Source of the DNA: Diploptera punctata
Lineage: Eukaryota; Arthropoda; Insecta; Blattodea; Blaberidae
Direction of reading: 5' to 3'
Assembly: GCA_030220185.1 (NCBI GenBank)
Contig: JASPKZ010007422.1
Span: 372,001 to 436,000 of the forward strand
Length of the DNA: 64,000 nucleotides
The position numbers and the translations under genes were made by a program. Position 1 is the stretch's first letter. The number at the start of each line of letters is the position of its first letter. The notes beneath the pieces are model-generated. The model saw nothing but the letters and a program-made list of their open reading frames with translations, was not told the origin of the DNA and did not search any database. Shown here piece after piece: positions 12,001 to 18,498 of this stretch.

Positions 12001-14922
12001 GAAATAAGTTTTATACATTGTCATTTTACTCTTGATGGGTGCATCTTTATTCCAGATTAATTGTTTAGTTAGATTACAAACTTTTAAACTTTTCTCTATT
12101 CTTTTACTGATTTCAGGTTGTATTTTCCCTATTGCATTGATCACTGTTCCTAAATATGTACATTTTTTGTAGATTTATGCCTGATAACTTAATATTCCAA
12201 TCATTGTTCTGGTTTCAACATATTTTCATGACTGACATTTTCTCGATATTTATCTTGAAACCATATTCTTGTGCAACTGTTTTCCCACGTTCTATGGTGG
12301 AGTCTCCTAAACTAATAATTGTGTTAAATTAATGTACACAGCTAAGCTATTGAAATCAATGGTAAAGACAAAAATTTTTGCCTGAAACTGGGAATCGAAC
12401 CCCGAACCTTCAGCTTTCCATGCTGATGCTCTTAACCATTGAGCTAATTCAGGCTTCCTTCCCATCCAAGCATAAATCCTTCCTTTACCTTACTGTCTTG
12501 GCCCCACATTCAATGCATTCACAAATACACAATGAATGACATGAAGGGACTCCACACAGCTATAGCATTATTTATTAAATTAATATTAAGAAGCTAAAGC
12601 TGTTACTATGATAGAAATAAGTATATTAAAGTACACAACTAAATTATTGTAATCAAATGGTAAAGAGAAAATATACTTATTTCAATCATAGTAACAGCTT
12701 TAGGTGTTAATATTAATAGATTCTGGGTCTATAACTGGTGTTTCTCCTTCAACTGTGGAGGGCATCTTCAGTGGCGAGTGCTTCTAGGTGGTGTTCCCTT
12801 GTCATAGACTCGACTGCATTGAGTTTACGACACCTAGAAGTACTCGCCTTCTGCAGTATTGTGAGAAACGTCTGGAAGAAAGACCAGTTATAGAATGTTT
12901 TAATATTATAATATTGATGTGTGTTGCAGTATTACCACAGGAGACAGTGCACCCAGTGCCACTCGGTACCACGCGAGACGAGCATCTGCCTGCTGTGTGG
13001 CACGCTGGTGTGTCTGAAGGAGGCGTGTTGCAAGCAGCTGAACATGTGCGAGGCTGTGCAGGTAGGCTGTGCTCATGAACATGCGCAGACAACTGTGTGA
13101 GTTGTAACTCTAGCTAATTATTTACTTGTGTTGTTGGCAGCATTCTATCGACTGTGGTGGTGGCACTGCCATGTATTTGGTAGTTACATCGTCGTACATC
13201 ATTGTGATCCGGGGCAAACGTGCGTGCTTGTGGGGCTCTGTCTACTTGGACAGCTTCGGAGAGGAGGATCGAGAACTCAAGTAAGTAACACAACTAAATT
13301 AATTGTAATATGAACTAGTGGTTATGATCCCTGGCTTTCGTCCTGAGGCAGAGTCAGTGGGTTTTTTAGAATATAACAAGATATTTATTGAGAAGAACAA
13401 ATTTAGATCGATGAATTTTGAAATTCCCGGTGAACGGAACTTGATCTCAGGGTTCATCAAATCATCACCAGGTGGTAACTTTGTAGATACAGACTGAAAC
13501 AAAAATCCGGTAGTCGTGGATTCGGCTGAGGATGAGAGGGATGTCTGCAGTTCCCGTGTTACAAAAACATCAAGTATCAGTTAAGATAAGAACATTAATT
13601 GAAGAACCTCATAATTTAATTAGATTTACGGTGGCAGGAAACACTATGGGGTATTTATATTAATAAACGAGTTGGAGAAAATGTTTTAACATTTCAAGAA
13701 AATTACTTACCATCCTGAAACACACAGAAAATTTCAAAAAATACTTAAGAAATTTGATATTACATTAGCACCGATTAACAAATTTAGCCTGGATAATCTA
13801 CTAGTAACCAATAAGAAAGTTGATGTCCCAGATAGTAAAAAATCTGGAATTTACGAAATCAGTTGCAATTACTGCAATAAAGTATATATAGGGAAAACTA
13901 AAAGGAATTTAGAAATTCGTACAAAAGAACACCTTAGAAATATTAAAAATGGTGAAATTGAAAAATCAGCAATTGCAGCTCATAGTTTGCTAGAAAATCA
14001 TAAAATCGGAAAAGACACTAAACTTTTGAAACATTTGGAGAAACCTTTAGAATTAACAATTTGGGAAAAGATATACATTCAGAAGAATAAATATAAAGCA
14101 ATGAATTTCGATATCCCCGACGAGAATAATTTAATCTCCAAGTTCATAAAATCTACACCAGATGGCAGTTCAGAAGATGATAACGATGAAATTTCAACAG
14201 TTGGAATTTGACTGAAGATGGAAGTAATGCTATACTTTTGAAACTGGTATCGTGAAGACACGCAACTTTGTGAGGTGAGATGTTAAAACATTTTCTCCAA
14301 CCTCATAATTACTTATTTTAGGAATTCTCACTGTGAGGTACATTCATTTAGGTAGAATTTTTTATCACTCACCTCATATTGTTCTTCTTATTTGACTATA
14401 AACTAGTTTCAGAACATAGTTTCTGTTCCATCCTCAGTATCATCATGACCGTTGTTCTCAACAACTGAGGATGGAACAGAAACTATGTTCCGAAACTAGT
14501 TTATAGTCAAATAAGAACAATATGCGGGTGAGTGATAAAAAATTGGACCTTAACCTCATAAGTAATTATTAATTAAATAAAAATAAAACTTAGTTTTGTA
14601 TTTTCTGTCTGATTTTATAGTAAGATATAATTCAGGGAACAGATGTTTCAGTACACTGTACCTTCTTCAGACATGTTAACAAATTATGAATTGTGTTCCA
14701 ACATAATTAATTTATGAATTAATTTTTCTTTTCAAGAAATGAATTTGTCCAGGAGTGGAATGTATTAACTCAAGTCCATGTTATAACTGTGTTGTTGTGT
14801 GTAGGCGAGGGAAGCCATTGTACCTCAGTGTGGGCCGTTACCAGCTGCTGGAGCAACAGTGGCTCGCTCATCGCTTCGACCACACAAACAAGAAGTGGGT
14901 GTGGCACCGCGACGGACTGTGA
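1..14922 (+). CDS. UBR3: UBR3 E3 ubiquitin ligase gene, 3' part (nine coding exons)
   Basis: UBR3 is a large UBR-family RING E3 ubiquitin ligase. The coding exons are 1-50, 1879-2041, 2120-2387, 3229-3438, 6330-6604, 10892-11235, 12930-13061, 13141-13280 and 14805-14922. Every intron has GT-AG ends, and exon phases agree throughout (2/1, 0/0, 1/2, 1/2, 0/0, 0/0, 0/0, 2/1) once one missing base in the sixth exon is allowed for. Landmarks are the RING end [11 protein letters not shown], the conserved block [18 protein letters not shown], the Cys-rich [11 protein letters not shown]...[11 protein letters not shown], and the family's C-terminal WGSVYLD...RKxxGKPLYLS. These match my memory of vertebrate UBR3 closely. 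The N-terminal UBR box and first part of the RING lie upstream of the window. The introns of up to 4.3 kb are filled with Penelope, LINE, SINE and mariner copies. Confidence 0.93.
100..780 (-). mobile_element. Penelope-like element fragment, GIY-YIG endonuclease end
   Basis: Read on the - strand, about 620-300 encodes the GIYQINC...VYIGKTK block and the tail [17 protein letters not shown] found in intact form at 994-1728, here with stops and frame changes. The edges carry the family's 'aacattatgaggtt'-type ends. It is decayed and has no reverse transcriptase core. Confidence 0.75.
882..930 (+). ncRNA. Variant hammerhead ribozyme (GAUAC type), probably inactive
   Basis: Core CTGAGGA at 890-896, extra T, stem II GTGAC/GTCAC, then TGATACTGCAGTGC. 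The GAA of an active core is GAU, and the base after the ACTGCAGT palindrome is G, which hammerheads do not cleave after. Stem I (AACAG with CTGT) is kept. The same variant recurs near 31310, 49870, 50210, 56515 and 57120. Confidence 0.5.
994..1728 (+). pseudogene. Penelope RT C-terminus plus GIY-YIG endonuclease, open 244-codon frame
   Basis: The best preserved of the endonuclease frames. Starting from ATG at 994 it has a Lys-rich thumb-like N-terminal part ([20 protein letters not shown]), then [14 protein letters not shown] at about residue 110, a conserved [10 protein letters not shown] stretch and a [20 protein letters not shown]-terminus. GIY-YIG nucleases nick target DNA for target-primed reverse transcription in PLEs. 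Here the second half of the motif, VYIGKTK in other copies, reads VYTRKTK, so the signature Gly is lost. Without the RT it cannot mobilise itself. Called a remnant rather than a host gene. Confidence 0.75.
1691..1734 (+). ncRNA. Hammerhead ribozyme, U3-A8 core type
   Basis: Stem I TGG/CCG, core TTGAAAA (1694-1700), extra T, stem II GAGAGA/TCTCTT, GAA, stem III palindrome AACTAGTT, cleavage C at 1731. The usual C3 and G8 are U and A, still able to pair. Confidence 0.7.
1879..2041 (+). CDS. UBR3: UBR3 exon, end of RING
   Basis: Reads [20 protein letters not shown] and on to [16 protein letters not shown] supplies the last zinc-ligand pair of the RING. It is bounded by TTACAG and GTAAGT. Its GC content is far higher than the flanking intron. 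A shadow frame on the other strand has no support. Confidence 0.93.
2120..2387 (+). CDS. UBR3: UBR3 exon, ARTNLE block
   Basis: Follows a 78-bp intron. Encodes [16 protein letters not shown]..., [20 protein letters not shown], a Ser-rich linker and KRSCI, ending one base into a codon at GTAAGT. The ARTNLE.EL..RGG segment is the most conserved part of the UBR3 middle region. Confidence 0.92.
2388..3228 (+). other. UBR3 intron, SINE dimer
   Basis: GT-AG intron occupied from 2409 by tRNA-derived repeats (separate entry). The last 200 bases before the acceptor TTGTTTCAG show nothing recognisable. Confidence 0.8.
2409..3025 (-). repeat. tRNA-derived SINE group A, tandem copies plus an inverted third
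   Basis: Two - strand tRNA-like heads start at 2434 and 2737, 303 bp apart, separated by a shared body (cattcaatgcattcacaa...). A third partial head in + orientation lies at about 2870-2920. Read on the - strand each head has an A-box-like TTAGTTCAGTGG, an anticodon-arm TTAGC-ATGGAAA-GCTAA and a B box GGTTCGATTCC. There is no proper acceptor stem with mature tRNA features, so these are SINEs and not tRNA genes. Another copy is at 12355-12690. Confidence 0.75.
3229..3438 (+). CDS. UBR3: UBR3 exon (LLHVLAMH block)
   Basis: Reads [20 protein letters not shown]...[22 protein letters not shown] and matches the LFHVLALHMRL region of vertebrate UBR3. Acceptor TTGTTTCAG, donor GTAAGA at 3439. A SINE begins about 10 bp beyond the donor, so the open frame runs falsely on to 3530. 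Confidence 0.9.
3449..3800 (-). repeat. tRNA-derived SINE group B
   Basis: Two - strand tRNA-like parts (B box cttgaacccaggacc at 3460; catgaacccgggacc at 3726) flank the group B body with 'cttctttattaagaagacattt' and 'aagccagtacgacttc'-type sequence. The body is the same as in the 51260-51800 and 59035-59700 arrays. Confidence 0.7.
4045..4680 (+). mobile_element. Penelope-like fragment, GIY-YIG end with hammerhead
   Basis: Encodes, over several frames, [39 protein letters not shown] and the C-terminal [15 protein letters not shown]. Ends in a U3-A8 type hammerhead (4549-4590) and 'aagtatgaggcgagtcaa'. Confidence 0.75.
4549..4590 (+). ncRNA. Hammerhead ribozyme, U3-A8 core type
   Basis: Stem I GCA/TGT, core TTGAGAA (4552-4558), extra T, stem II GTCAC/GTGAC with loop aataca, GAA, stem III GTCTAGAT (near-palindrome; ATCTAGAT in the copy at 52514), cleavage C at 4587. 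Confidence 0.6.
4900..5130 (+). mobile_element. LINE 3' end with (GAA)n tail
   Basis: Encodes the RT C-terminus [30 protein letters not shown] and ends in 'aggatcgtaacaggcctt' followed by a GAA-repeat tail at 5106-5127. Other copies with the same 3' end lie at 6885-7000 (-) and 18910-19170 (+). Confidence 0.75.
5260..5440. repeat. SINE group F fragment and repeat debris
   Basis: 5275-5375 matches the tail of the repeat at 27860-28190 (cctcacatctacatgtgtta, gtggtcagcatgtcgg). The rest is short pieces of other repeats. Confidence 0.5.
5535..6264 (+). pseudogene. Penelope RT C-terminus plus GIY-YIG endonuclease, frameshifted
   Basis: Open as [20 protein letters not shown]...[22 protein letters not shown], with the complete GIY...YIG signature, then shifts frame near 6035-6045 (a duplicated 'aac') and continues as [26 protein letters not shown]. 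It is a close relative of 994-1728 and shows what that copy lost in the YIG half. Confidence 0.75.
6233..6280 (+). ncRNA. Hammerhead ribozyme, U3-A8 core type
   Basis: Core TTGAAAA (6236-6242), extra T, stem II GGGAGG/CCTTTT with G-U pairs, GAA, stem III palindrome AACTGCAGTT, cleavage C at 6276. One base of stem I (CGG/GCG) is mutated. Confidence 0.55.
6330..6604 (+). CDS. UBR3: UBR3 exon ([13 protein letters not shown] block)
   Basis: Reads [20 protein letters not shown]... through [14 protein letters not shown]... to SKNRTEHE, matching CIVKVLFTLLYTQ of vertebrate UBR3. Acceptor GTTGCAG, donor GTAAGT. The next 11 bp are intron, then a LINE begins. Confidence 0.9.
6616..6725 (+). mobile_element. 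LINE RT C-terminal fragment
   Basis: [21 protein letters not shown], the same family as the long copy at 47755-48415. It lies 11 bp after the UBR3 donor. Confidence 0.75.
6725..7110 (-). mobile_element. LINE fragments (zinc-knuckle C-terminus; GAA-tailed 3' end)
   Basis: 6725-6880 on the - strand resembles the Cys-rich C-terminus of the RNase H LINE at 15270-15830. 6885-7000 is the - strand 3' end ending in the (TTC)n run, and 7000-7110 continues the same LINE (compare 18915-19020). Confidence 0.6.
7230..7460 (-). mobile_element. LINE fragment, RNase H type
   Basis: Similar in layout and sequence (aaatagtcatgttctg..., ttgctactgtag) to the RNase H-bearing LINE at 15420-15500. Short and decayed. 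Confidence 0.45.
7600..8230 (+). mobile_element. Penelope-like fragment, GIY-YIG end
   Basis: Carries [41 protein letters not shown] and [16 protein letters not shown] in broken frames. Degraded hammerhead traces lie at 8035-8075 and 8105-8165. Ends in the hairpin sequence 'acgtatgaggtaagaag'. Confidence 0.75.
8404..9710 (-). mobile_element. mariner element (D34D) with intact TIRs
   Basis: 1307 bp. The left end is CGAGGGCGGATCGGAAAGTA and the right end, reversed, CAAGGGCGGATCGGAAAGTA, so the ends match at all but one position here. TA target duplication at 8402-8403 and 9711-9712. The transposase runs on the - strand. Confidence 0.93.
8501..9624 (-). pseudogene. mariner transposase, broken
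   Basis: The catalytic domain 8501-9238 is open: [11 protein letters not shown] (first Asp), [11 protein letters not shown] (second Asp) and [12 protein letters not shown] (third Asp), with 34 residues between the last two, the D34D hallmark of mariners. The N-terminal helix-turn-helix part ([21 protein letters not shown]) is joined only through a frameshift near 9440 and a TGA near 9274 (RVQL-stop-ALSQK). The full product cannot be made. Confidence 0.9.
9956..10002 (-). ncRNA. Hammerhead ribozyme, C3-G8 core
   Basis: Stem I AGTA/TACT, core CTGAAGA, extra T, stem II GAGACC/GGTCTC with loop gttat, GAA, stem III palindrome ATCGCGAT, cleavage C. All core positions except the extra T fit the consensus. 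Confidence 0.75.
10759..10805 (+). ncRNA. Hammerhead ribozyme, C3-G8 core
   Basis: Stem I AAGTA/TACTT (five pairs), core CTGAAGA (10764-10770), extra T, stem II GAGACC/GGTCTC, GAA (10789-10791), stem III ATCACGAT, cleavage C at 10800. The mirror copy of 9956-10002; one of the clearest examples. Confidence 0.8.
10892..11235 (+). CDS. UBR3: UBR3 exon with a 1-base frameshift
   Basis: Begins [26 protein letters not shown], matching the CLPFLRI.SLLQHHLF block of vertebrate UBR3. After SEFVRL the frame hits TAA at 11019, while the next frame continues [12 protein letters not shown]...[18 protein letters not shown] to the GTAATG donor. One base is missing in the 'ctgggtac' stretch (11001-11005). 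Restoring it gives 345 nt, exactly 115 codons, and correct phase with both neighbours. Confidence 0.9.
11306..11350 (-). ncRNA. Hammerhead ribozyme, C3-G8 core
   Basis: Core CTGACGA, extra T, stem II GAACAT/ATGTTT, GAA, stem III palindrome ATCGCGAT, then A as cleavage nucleotide. Mirror of the next entry. Confidence 0.7.
11374..11418 (+). ncRNA. Hammerhead ribozyme, C3-G8 core
   Basis: Core CTGACGA (11378-11384), extra T, stem II GAACAT/ATGTTT, GAA (11402-11404), stem III ATCGCGAT, cleavage A at 11413. Stem I pairing is weak beside the core. Confidence 0.7.
11585..12330 (-). mobile_element. LINE RT C-terminal fragment
   Basis: - strand frames give [39 protein letters not shown] and [20 protein letters not shown]. 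This is the thumb-to-C-terminus layout (YG-ETW...GH..R....GRP..RW) of non-LTR retrotransposons. Confidence 0.8.
12355..12690 (-). repeat. tRNA-derived SINE group A
   Basis: Head on the - strand at 12380-12453 (B box ggttcgattcc) with the group A body (cattcaatgcattcacaaat). Like 2409-3025, including the 'atagaaataagta' end. Confidence 0.7.
12710..12870. repeat. Short inverted repeat, possible hammerhead relic
   Basis: The arms 'tggcgagtgcttctaggtg' (12772-12790) and 'cacctagaagtactcgcc' (12829-12846) face each other, with 'ataactggt' also mirrored outside. The - strand left arm contains CTGAAGATG and the + strand right arm GAGAAACGTC, pieces of a hammerhead core. Too decayed to call. Confidence 0.4.
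12930..13061 (+). CDS. UBR3: UBR3 exon, Cys-rich C-terminal domain
   Basis: Reads [20 protein letters not shown] then [20 protein letters not shown]. The CxxC...CxxCG...CC spacing matches YYHRKTCSVC...CLVCGTFVCLKGLCCKQ of vertebrate UBR3. It is 132 nt, phase 0 at both ends. Confidence 0.95.
13141..13280 (+). CDS. UBR3: UBR3 exon ([10 protein letters not shown]...WGSVYLD)
   Basis: Reads [20 protein letters not shown], then [20 protein letters not shown] and DRELK, the conserved UBR C-terminal region. It follows a 79-bp intron and ends two bases into a codon at GTAAGT. Confidence 0.95.
13370..14330 (+). mobile_element. Two Penelope-like fragments in tandem
   Basis: 13380-13560 is a short C-terminal piece ([11 protein letters not shown]). 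13680-14211 encodes [13 protein letters not shown], then [24 protein letters not shown] (complete GIY...YIG signature) and [20 protein letters not shown], followed by a weak hammerhead at 14215-14250. The subfamily ends in '...[10 protein letters not shown]'. Confidence 0.75.
14395..14440 (-). ncRNA. Hammerhead ribozyme, C3-G8 core
   Basis: Core CTGAGGA, extra T, stem II GGAACA/TGTTCT, GAA, stem III palindrome ACTAGT, then T. Mirror of the next entry. Confidence 0.65.
14458..14505 (+). ncRNA. Hammerhead ribozyme, C3-G8 core
   Basis: Core CTGAGGA (14465-14471), extra T, stem II GGAACA/TGTTCC, GAA (14492-14494), stem III ACTAGT, then T. A distal stem I (TTGTTCT with AGAACAA) closes it across an internal loop. 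Confidence 0.65.
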
Positions 14923-14939
14923 CTCGTTTAGTCAACGAA
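14805..14939 (+). CDS. UBR3: UBR3 last coding exon, stop TGA 14920-14922
   Basis: Reads [20 protein letters not shown] then [22 protein letters not shown], the family C-terminus (RYKVLEQQW.SHTFDH.NKRW in vertebrates). Acceptor GTGTGTAG. 17 nt after the stop stands a strong donor, CGAA-GTAAGT (14940), implying a spliced 3'UTR. The stop lies so close to that junction that nonsense-mediated decay would not be expected. Confidence 0.93.
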
Positions 14940-15269
14940 GTAAGTGGACACACATTATCGCAAGACTGACTCCACTAGATTTGTAGCAGTTTTTATTGAT
15001 AAATTGTTTAATTGGAAATGTCTTGATCCCCAGGTTCAATAGCAACTTACACTCTAGCTACAGCAATTAAGTATTCTTGCAATGAAATTTGGTATATAGC
15101 AATTAATTAAGAAAAGTAATATGTAAAGAGAAAAATATATGCCTGAACCCAGGATCTTTAGCTTTATACCCCAATGTTCTGCCATTCAGCTATCCAATCT
15201 AAACACAAATTTATTGAATATACATGTGGGAAATAAGACTAAGAGGTTTGTTTTAAATATATGAATGGT

Positions 15270-15830
15270 TGGTATCTAATGTCGAGCACCGCTCTCTTGC
15301 ACTCCAATATTTAGCAGAAAGGCTGGTCTCTTCTACAAAAGCTGGACAACGGAGGAGATGGTTTCTTTCCATATCTTCATTTAAATTGCAAAAAGGGCAT
15401 TTAGGTGAATCTGTTATGCCAAGTCTGTGGTAGGTGTTTATTCAGGCAGTCATGTCCCATTAGAGTCTGAATGTTGCTACTGCAGATTTTCTTTGTAATG
15501 TACATAAGCTTGTAGATTCTCCCATTCCTTTCCAGATCTTTTGTTGGTGTATTCTTCTCTAAGTTTATGTATATATTTATTTGAGATAATTCTTTTGATA
15601 GAGTGAAAGAAAACTGGAGTAGAAGTTGGGTTCGAAACAGTTTTGCTACCCTTCTTGGCCAGAAAATTGGCTATTTCATTGCCTGTCACTCCACAATGGG
15701 CCGGAATCCATTGAAGTACAACTTTTTTATGTAGACAGGATAACTGTTTTATTATTTTGTGACATTCAATAATTTTGATGCGTTTGGGTGTTGTCTCGTG
15801 TTGTGGCTGCTTTGGAGTCGCATAGAATTA
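15270..15830 (-). mobile_element. LINE C-terminal fragment with RNase H domain
   Basis: - strand: VVLQWIPAHCGVTGNEIANF followed by LAKKGS, a typical LINE RNase H end (W-PAH-G--GNE-AD), then a linker and at 15290-15400 a Cys-rich C-terminus (CPFCNLNEDMERNHLL). Frames are broken. It belongs to the I/jockey-like group, to judge from this architecture. Confidence 0.75.
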
Positions 15831-15887
15831 TGTTTTAAATATATTTGAGTTGTGATTTTGACTCACCTCATATTTCTTGATTTTTGT

Positions 15888-15928
15888 GCAGACCGGTTTC
15901 ATTGCTATCTGTGCAACATTCTTGATGT
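15888..15928 (-). ncRNA. Hammerhead ribozyme, U3-A8 core type
   Basis: Core TCAAGAA, extra T, stem II GTTGC/GCAAT, GAA, stem III palindrome ACCGGT, cleavage C. Outer stem I TTGTG/CACAA. Confidence 0.6.
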
Positions 15929-16525
15929 ATCACAACTGATTTCTTGTGGTTGTCCCTCCTGCAAATTGATCTCTGTTCCCTCTGCTGGCTGACTGATGAA
16001 CTTCCAAATCTTTTTTTTTTTTTTCCTTTTCACCGAGAATTTCAAAATTTGTGTGTTTTTTTTATTAAATTAGCACTGAAAAATGATTAAAGTTTGAATA
16101 AATTAATCAAAACCAACAAAAATGAAAAGATTGAAGACAACAACAAATCAGGGATTTATCAACTTGATTGTAAATATTGTGAAAAGATATACATAGAAAA
16201 ACAAAAAGAAATTTAAATACAAGATTGAAAGAACACCTTAGAAATGTTAAAAATGAGAAATAGAAAAATCTGCAATAACTGCACATGCATGGTCAGAAAG
16301 AAACAGAATCAAAACTAAAGCAAAATTATTAAAACAGTTAGAAAAATCTAAGGAACTCACAATTTGGGAAAAAAATTTACATCTGCAAGAGTTAAAAAAA
16401 ATTAATTTTGAAATTCCCAGTGAAAAGGGGGAAAAAAAAGATTTGGAAGTTCATCAGTCTGCCAACAGAGGGAGAAGAAATCAATCAATTTGCAGGAGGG
16501 ACAACCACAAGGAAACAGTTGTGAT

Positions 16526-16566
16526 GCATCGAGAATGTTGCACAGAGAGCAACGAAACCGGTCTCC
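16526..16566 (+). ncRNA. Hammerhead ribozyme, U3-A8 core type
   Basis: Core TCGAGAA (16529-16535), extra T, stem II GTTGC/GCAAC, GAA (16554-16556), stem III ACCGGT, cleavage C at 16563. Mirror of 15888-15928. Confidence 0.6.
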
Positions 16567-16715
16567 ATAAAAATCGAGAAATGTGAGGTGAGTCAAAGAA
16601 TACAACTCAAACATAATTACAAATTTTATTTAATTGTAGGCTTTCACGGCCGGCGTCTTGATCCATATTTGGTTCGTCTTCCGGGCTTATAGGCCGTGGT
16701 CTGGTTGTCTTCTTA

Positions 16716-16756
16716 CTCGACGTTTCGTCTACTGCTGCGGTAGACATCATCAGGAG
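16716..16756 (-). ncRNA. Hammerhead ribozyme, canonical CUGAUGA core
   Basis: Stem I CTC/GAG, core CTGATGA, extra T, stem II GTCTAC/GTAGAC, GAA, stem III ACGT, cleavage C. Mirror of 16818-16858. Confidence 0.8.
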
Positions 16757-16817
16757 ATACTGCGTGCTTTCTGTGAACTAGCCGACTGTTGAGGAGTTCA
16801 CAGAAAGCACGCAGTAT

Positions 16818-16858
16818 CTCCTGATGATGTCTACCGCAGCAGTAGACGAAACGTCGAG
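16818..16858 (+). ncRNA. Hammerhead ribozyme, canonical CUGAUGA core
   Basis: Stem I CTC/GAG, core CTGATGA (16821-16827), extra T, stem II GTCTAC/GTAGAC with 7-nt loop, GAA (16848-16850), stem III ACGT, cleavage C at 16855. GAAACGTC is the commonest animal hammerhead 3' core, so this is the best consensus match in the window. Confidence 0.82.
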
Positions 16859-17279
16859 TAAGAAGACAACCAGACCACGGCCTATAAGCCCGGAAGACGA
16901 ACCAAATATGGAACAAATTTTATTCTTATATATTCTTATTTAACATCACTTTTAATATCTTTTTTTTTTTATTGAGGATTTTCATCCTCTCCAACCAATC
17001 TTAATAATTAAAATGACCTTAAAAAATTTATAGATTATTATAGACACACAGATGATCAGATTTAAATGTCAGAGGTCCAGAACCAAACTGTTCTAAGTCC
17101 ATTTTGTAGAATTCATGTCCCATGTCCAAGTGCATTGTGAAAATGAACAGGAATTGAACATTTCGGTTAAAAATGCTATACAAAATATTGTATTCTCACA
17201 ATGCACATGGACATTTCATAACAAGAATAATTCTTCTATGAGATGGACTTATGGTTCTAGGCCATATTTATATTTAGAT

Positions 17280-17410
17280 TCAAGGCCTTGAATAGCTCAG
17301 TGGCAGAACATTAACGTACAAAACTGAAGGTCCTGGGTTCAAACCCTAGTACAGGTGCATATTTTTCTGTTCAAATATAATTTGTTCTTGAATGAGAGAT
17401 GTTAAATTTA
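17280..17410 (+). repeat. tRNA-derived SINE head
   Basis: A box TAGCTCAGTGG, B box GGTTCAAACCC, followed by 'atatttttctgttcaaatat', the group B 3' flank. Anticodon-loop position reads ACA. Confidence 0.65.
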
Positions 17411-17699
17411 TAATAAAAACATTGTAAGAGAAATAAGTTGAAGTTTGTTAACCAAAATTGCACAATTGTGAGGGTGGGTTTACCTGAACCACAAATTTAA
17501 AAGTGCTCTAGTGGCCACAATTTTGTATTTTTTTTTAACAAAACTTGATATATAGCATTAAAATAAAATGAGAAAGGTCCAAGTAGGAGTTTACCTAATT
17601 GCTGCACATATTTTAAATATGAATTGATTAAATGTATTCAAAATGTCTTATAATTTACTTAGAAATAATTATTTTTGAACGTTATTTTATAATCATGAG

Positions 17700-18165
17700 G
17701 AGTACATAGGGGAAGTGAAACGGAATAACTTTTGTATTTTTTAACAAAACACAACTGTTGTGATATCAACTTCATTGAACTGCCCTCGATCTGGCCTGTT
17801 AACAGTCTCAAAGAGGAATTTTCCATCCAGCACTTTTTTGGACGTCCCAGCAATCTTTTGCCTTAGGGTCAGTAATGACGCATGGCTTTTGGAATTCTAT
17901 GAGACGGCATTCGTTGAAGATGGGCTTTCCAGTTTTTCTGGTAGTTTTGTATCTGGTGAAGAATGGGTTCTACATCCAACTCTTCCATAATTTCCTCATT
18001 TCTTTTATGGTCCCACTTTGTGTAGCCTGCTGTACGGTGCATAAATCACATCTGATTTACAGCTTTATAAGGTTCTCGCATGACCAGTATTAAGATATGG
18101 TAGTGAAGCATGGACAATACAAAGAAGAGATGAAAACCGTTGAGATCAAAAAATACAAAAGAAGA
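17700..18165 (-). mobile_element. LINE RT C-terminal fragment, internally inverted
   Basis: 17740-18065 on the - strand encodes RFMHRTAGYTKWDHKRNEE and LGRPKKCW. At about 18067 the orientation flips and 18070-18165 reads WYGSEAWTIQRRDENR on the + strand. A rearranged LINE of the 22385-23260 family. Confidence 0.7.
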
Positions 18166-18320
18166 AAAGTTCTTTATCACTTTCCCTTGTATACGGTATG
18201 GTATTATTTTAAATTTATTTATAGTTAAATATGGGAAATAACATTATGAAGTTCTTAATTCCTAAATTCATGAGTCATTTTTTTAACATCTTATCTCATA
18301 TTTTTATGTTTCTTCAAACA

Positions 18321-18364
18321 CGGGAACTAGTTTTCAAGAGAAGGATCTCTCCCATTTTCAACCG
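18321..18364 (-). ncRNA. Hammerhead ribozyme, U3-A8 core type
   Basis: Stem I CGG/CCG, core TTGAAAA, extra T, stem II GGGAGA/TCTCTT, GAA, stem III AACTAGTT, cleavage C. Mirror of the next entry. Confidence 0.68.
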
Positions 18365-18454
18365 ACATTATGACTTATGAACGTGACCTCAAATCATCAC
18401 CAGATGGCAACGTTATTGATGGAGATTCCAACGAAAATCCGGTAGTCATAATGT

Positions 18455-18498
18455 CGGTTGAAAATGAGAGAGATCCTTCTCTTGAAAACTAGTTCCCG
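18455..18498 (+). ncRNA. Hammerhead ribozyme, U3-A8 core type
   Basis: Stem I CGG/CCG, core TTGAAAA (18458-18464), extra T, stem II GAGAGA/TCTCTT, GAA (18484-18486), stem III AACTAGTT, cleavage C at 18495. The cleanest U3-A8 example. Confidence 0.7.

Larger units (their letters stand above)
11236..12929 (+). other. UBR3 intron of 1.7 kb
   Basis: Holds a hammerhead palindrome (11240-11500), a - strand LINE (11585-12330), a SINE A copy (12355-12690) and a short inverted repeat (12720-12870). Confidence 0.8.
14335..14580. mobile_element. Penelope-type foldback, two hammerheads head to head
   Basis: Palindrome centred near 14450 with outer arms 'ttttttatcactcacctcat'. No coding sequence, only the ribozyme hairpins and ends. 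Confidence 0.75.
13281..14804 (+). other. UBR3 intron of 1.5 kb
   Basis: Penelope fragments 13370-13620 and 13640-14330, then a hammerhead foldback 14335-14580. 14590-14804 is plain AT-rich intron. Confidence 0.8.
15830..16620. mobile_element. Head-to-head pair of Penelope-like fragments with hammerheads
   Basis: 15830-16050 is a short - strand copy (hammerhead, then C-terminal end). 16060-16620 is a + strand copy (SGIYQLDCKYCEKIYI..., KELTIWEK) with hammerhead 16526-16566. Outer ends are 'gactcacctcatatttctt' and its complement. Confidence 0.75.
16635..16925. mobile_element. Penelope-type palindrome with perfect hammerheads
   Basis: A 290-bp almost perfect inverted repeat centred near 16787, with arms from 'ccatatttggttcgtcttcc' to 'tgtgaac'. 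The high identity suggests a recent insertion or gene conversion between arms. No coding capacity. Confidence 0.8.

Noticed and set aside
12720..12870. Inverted repeat as a full hammerhead pair
   Set aside because: Only isolated core pieces (CTGAAGATG, GAAACGTC) remain; stems II and III do not form.
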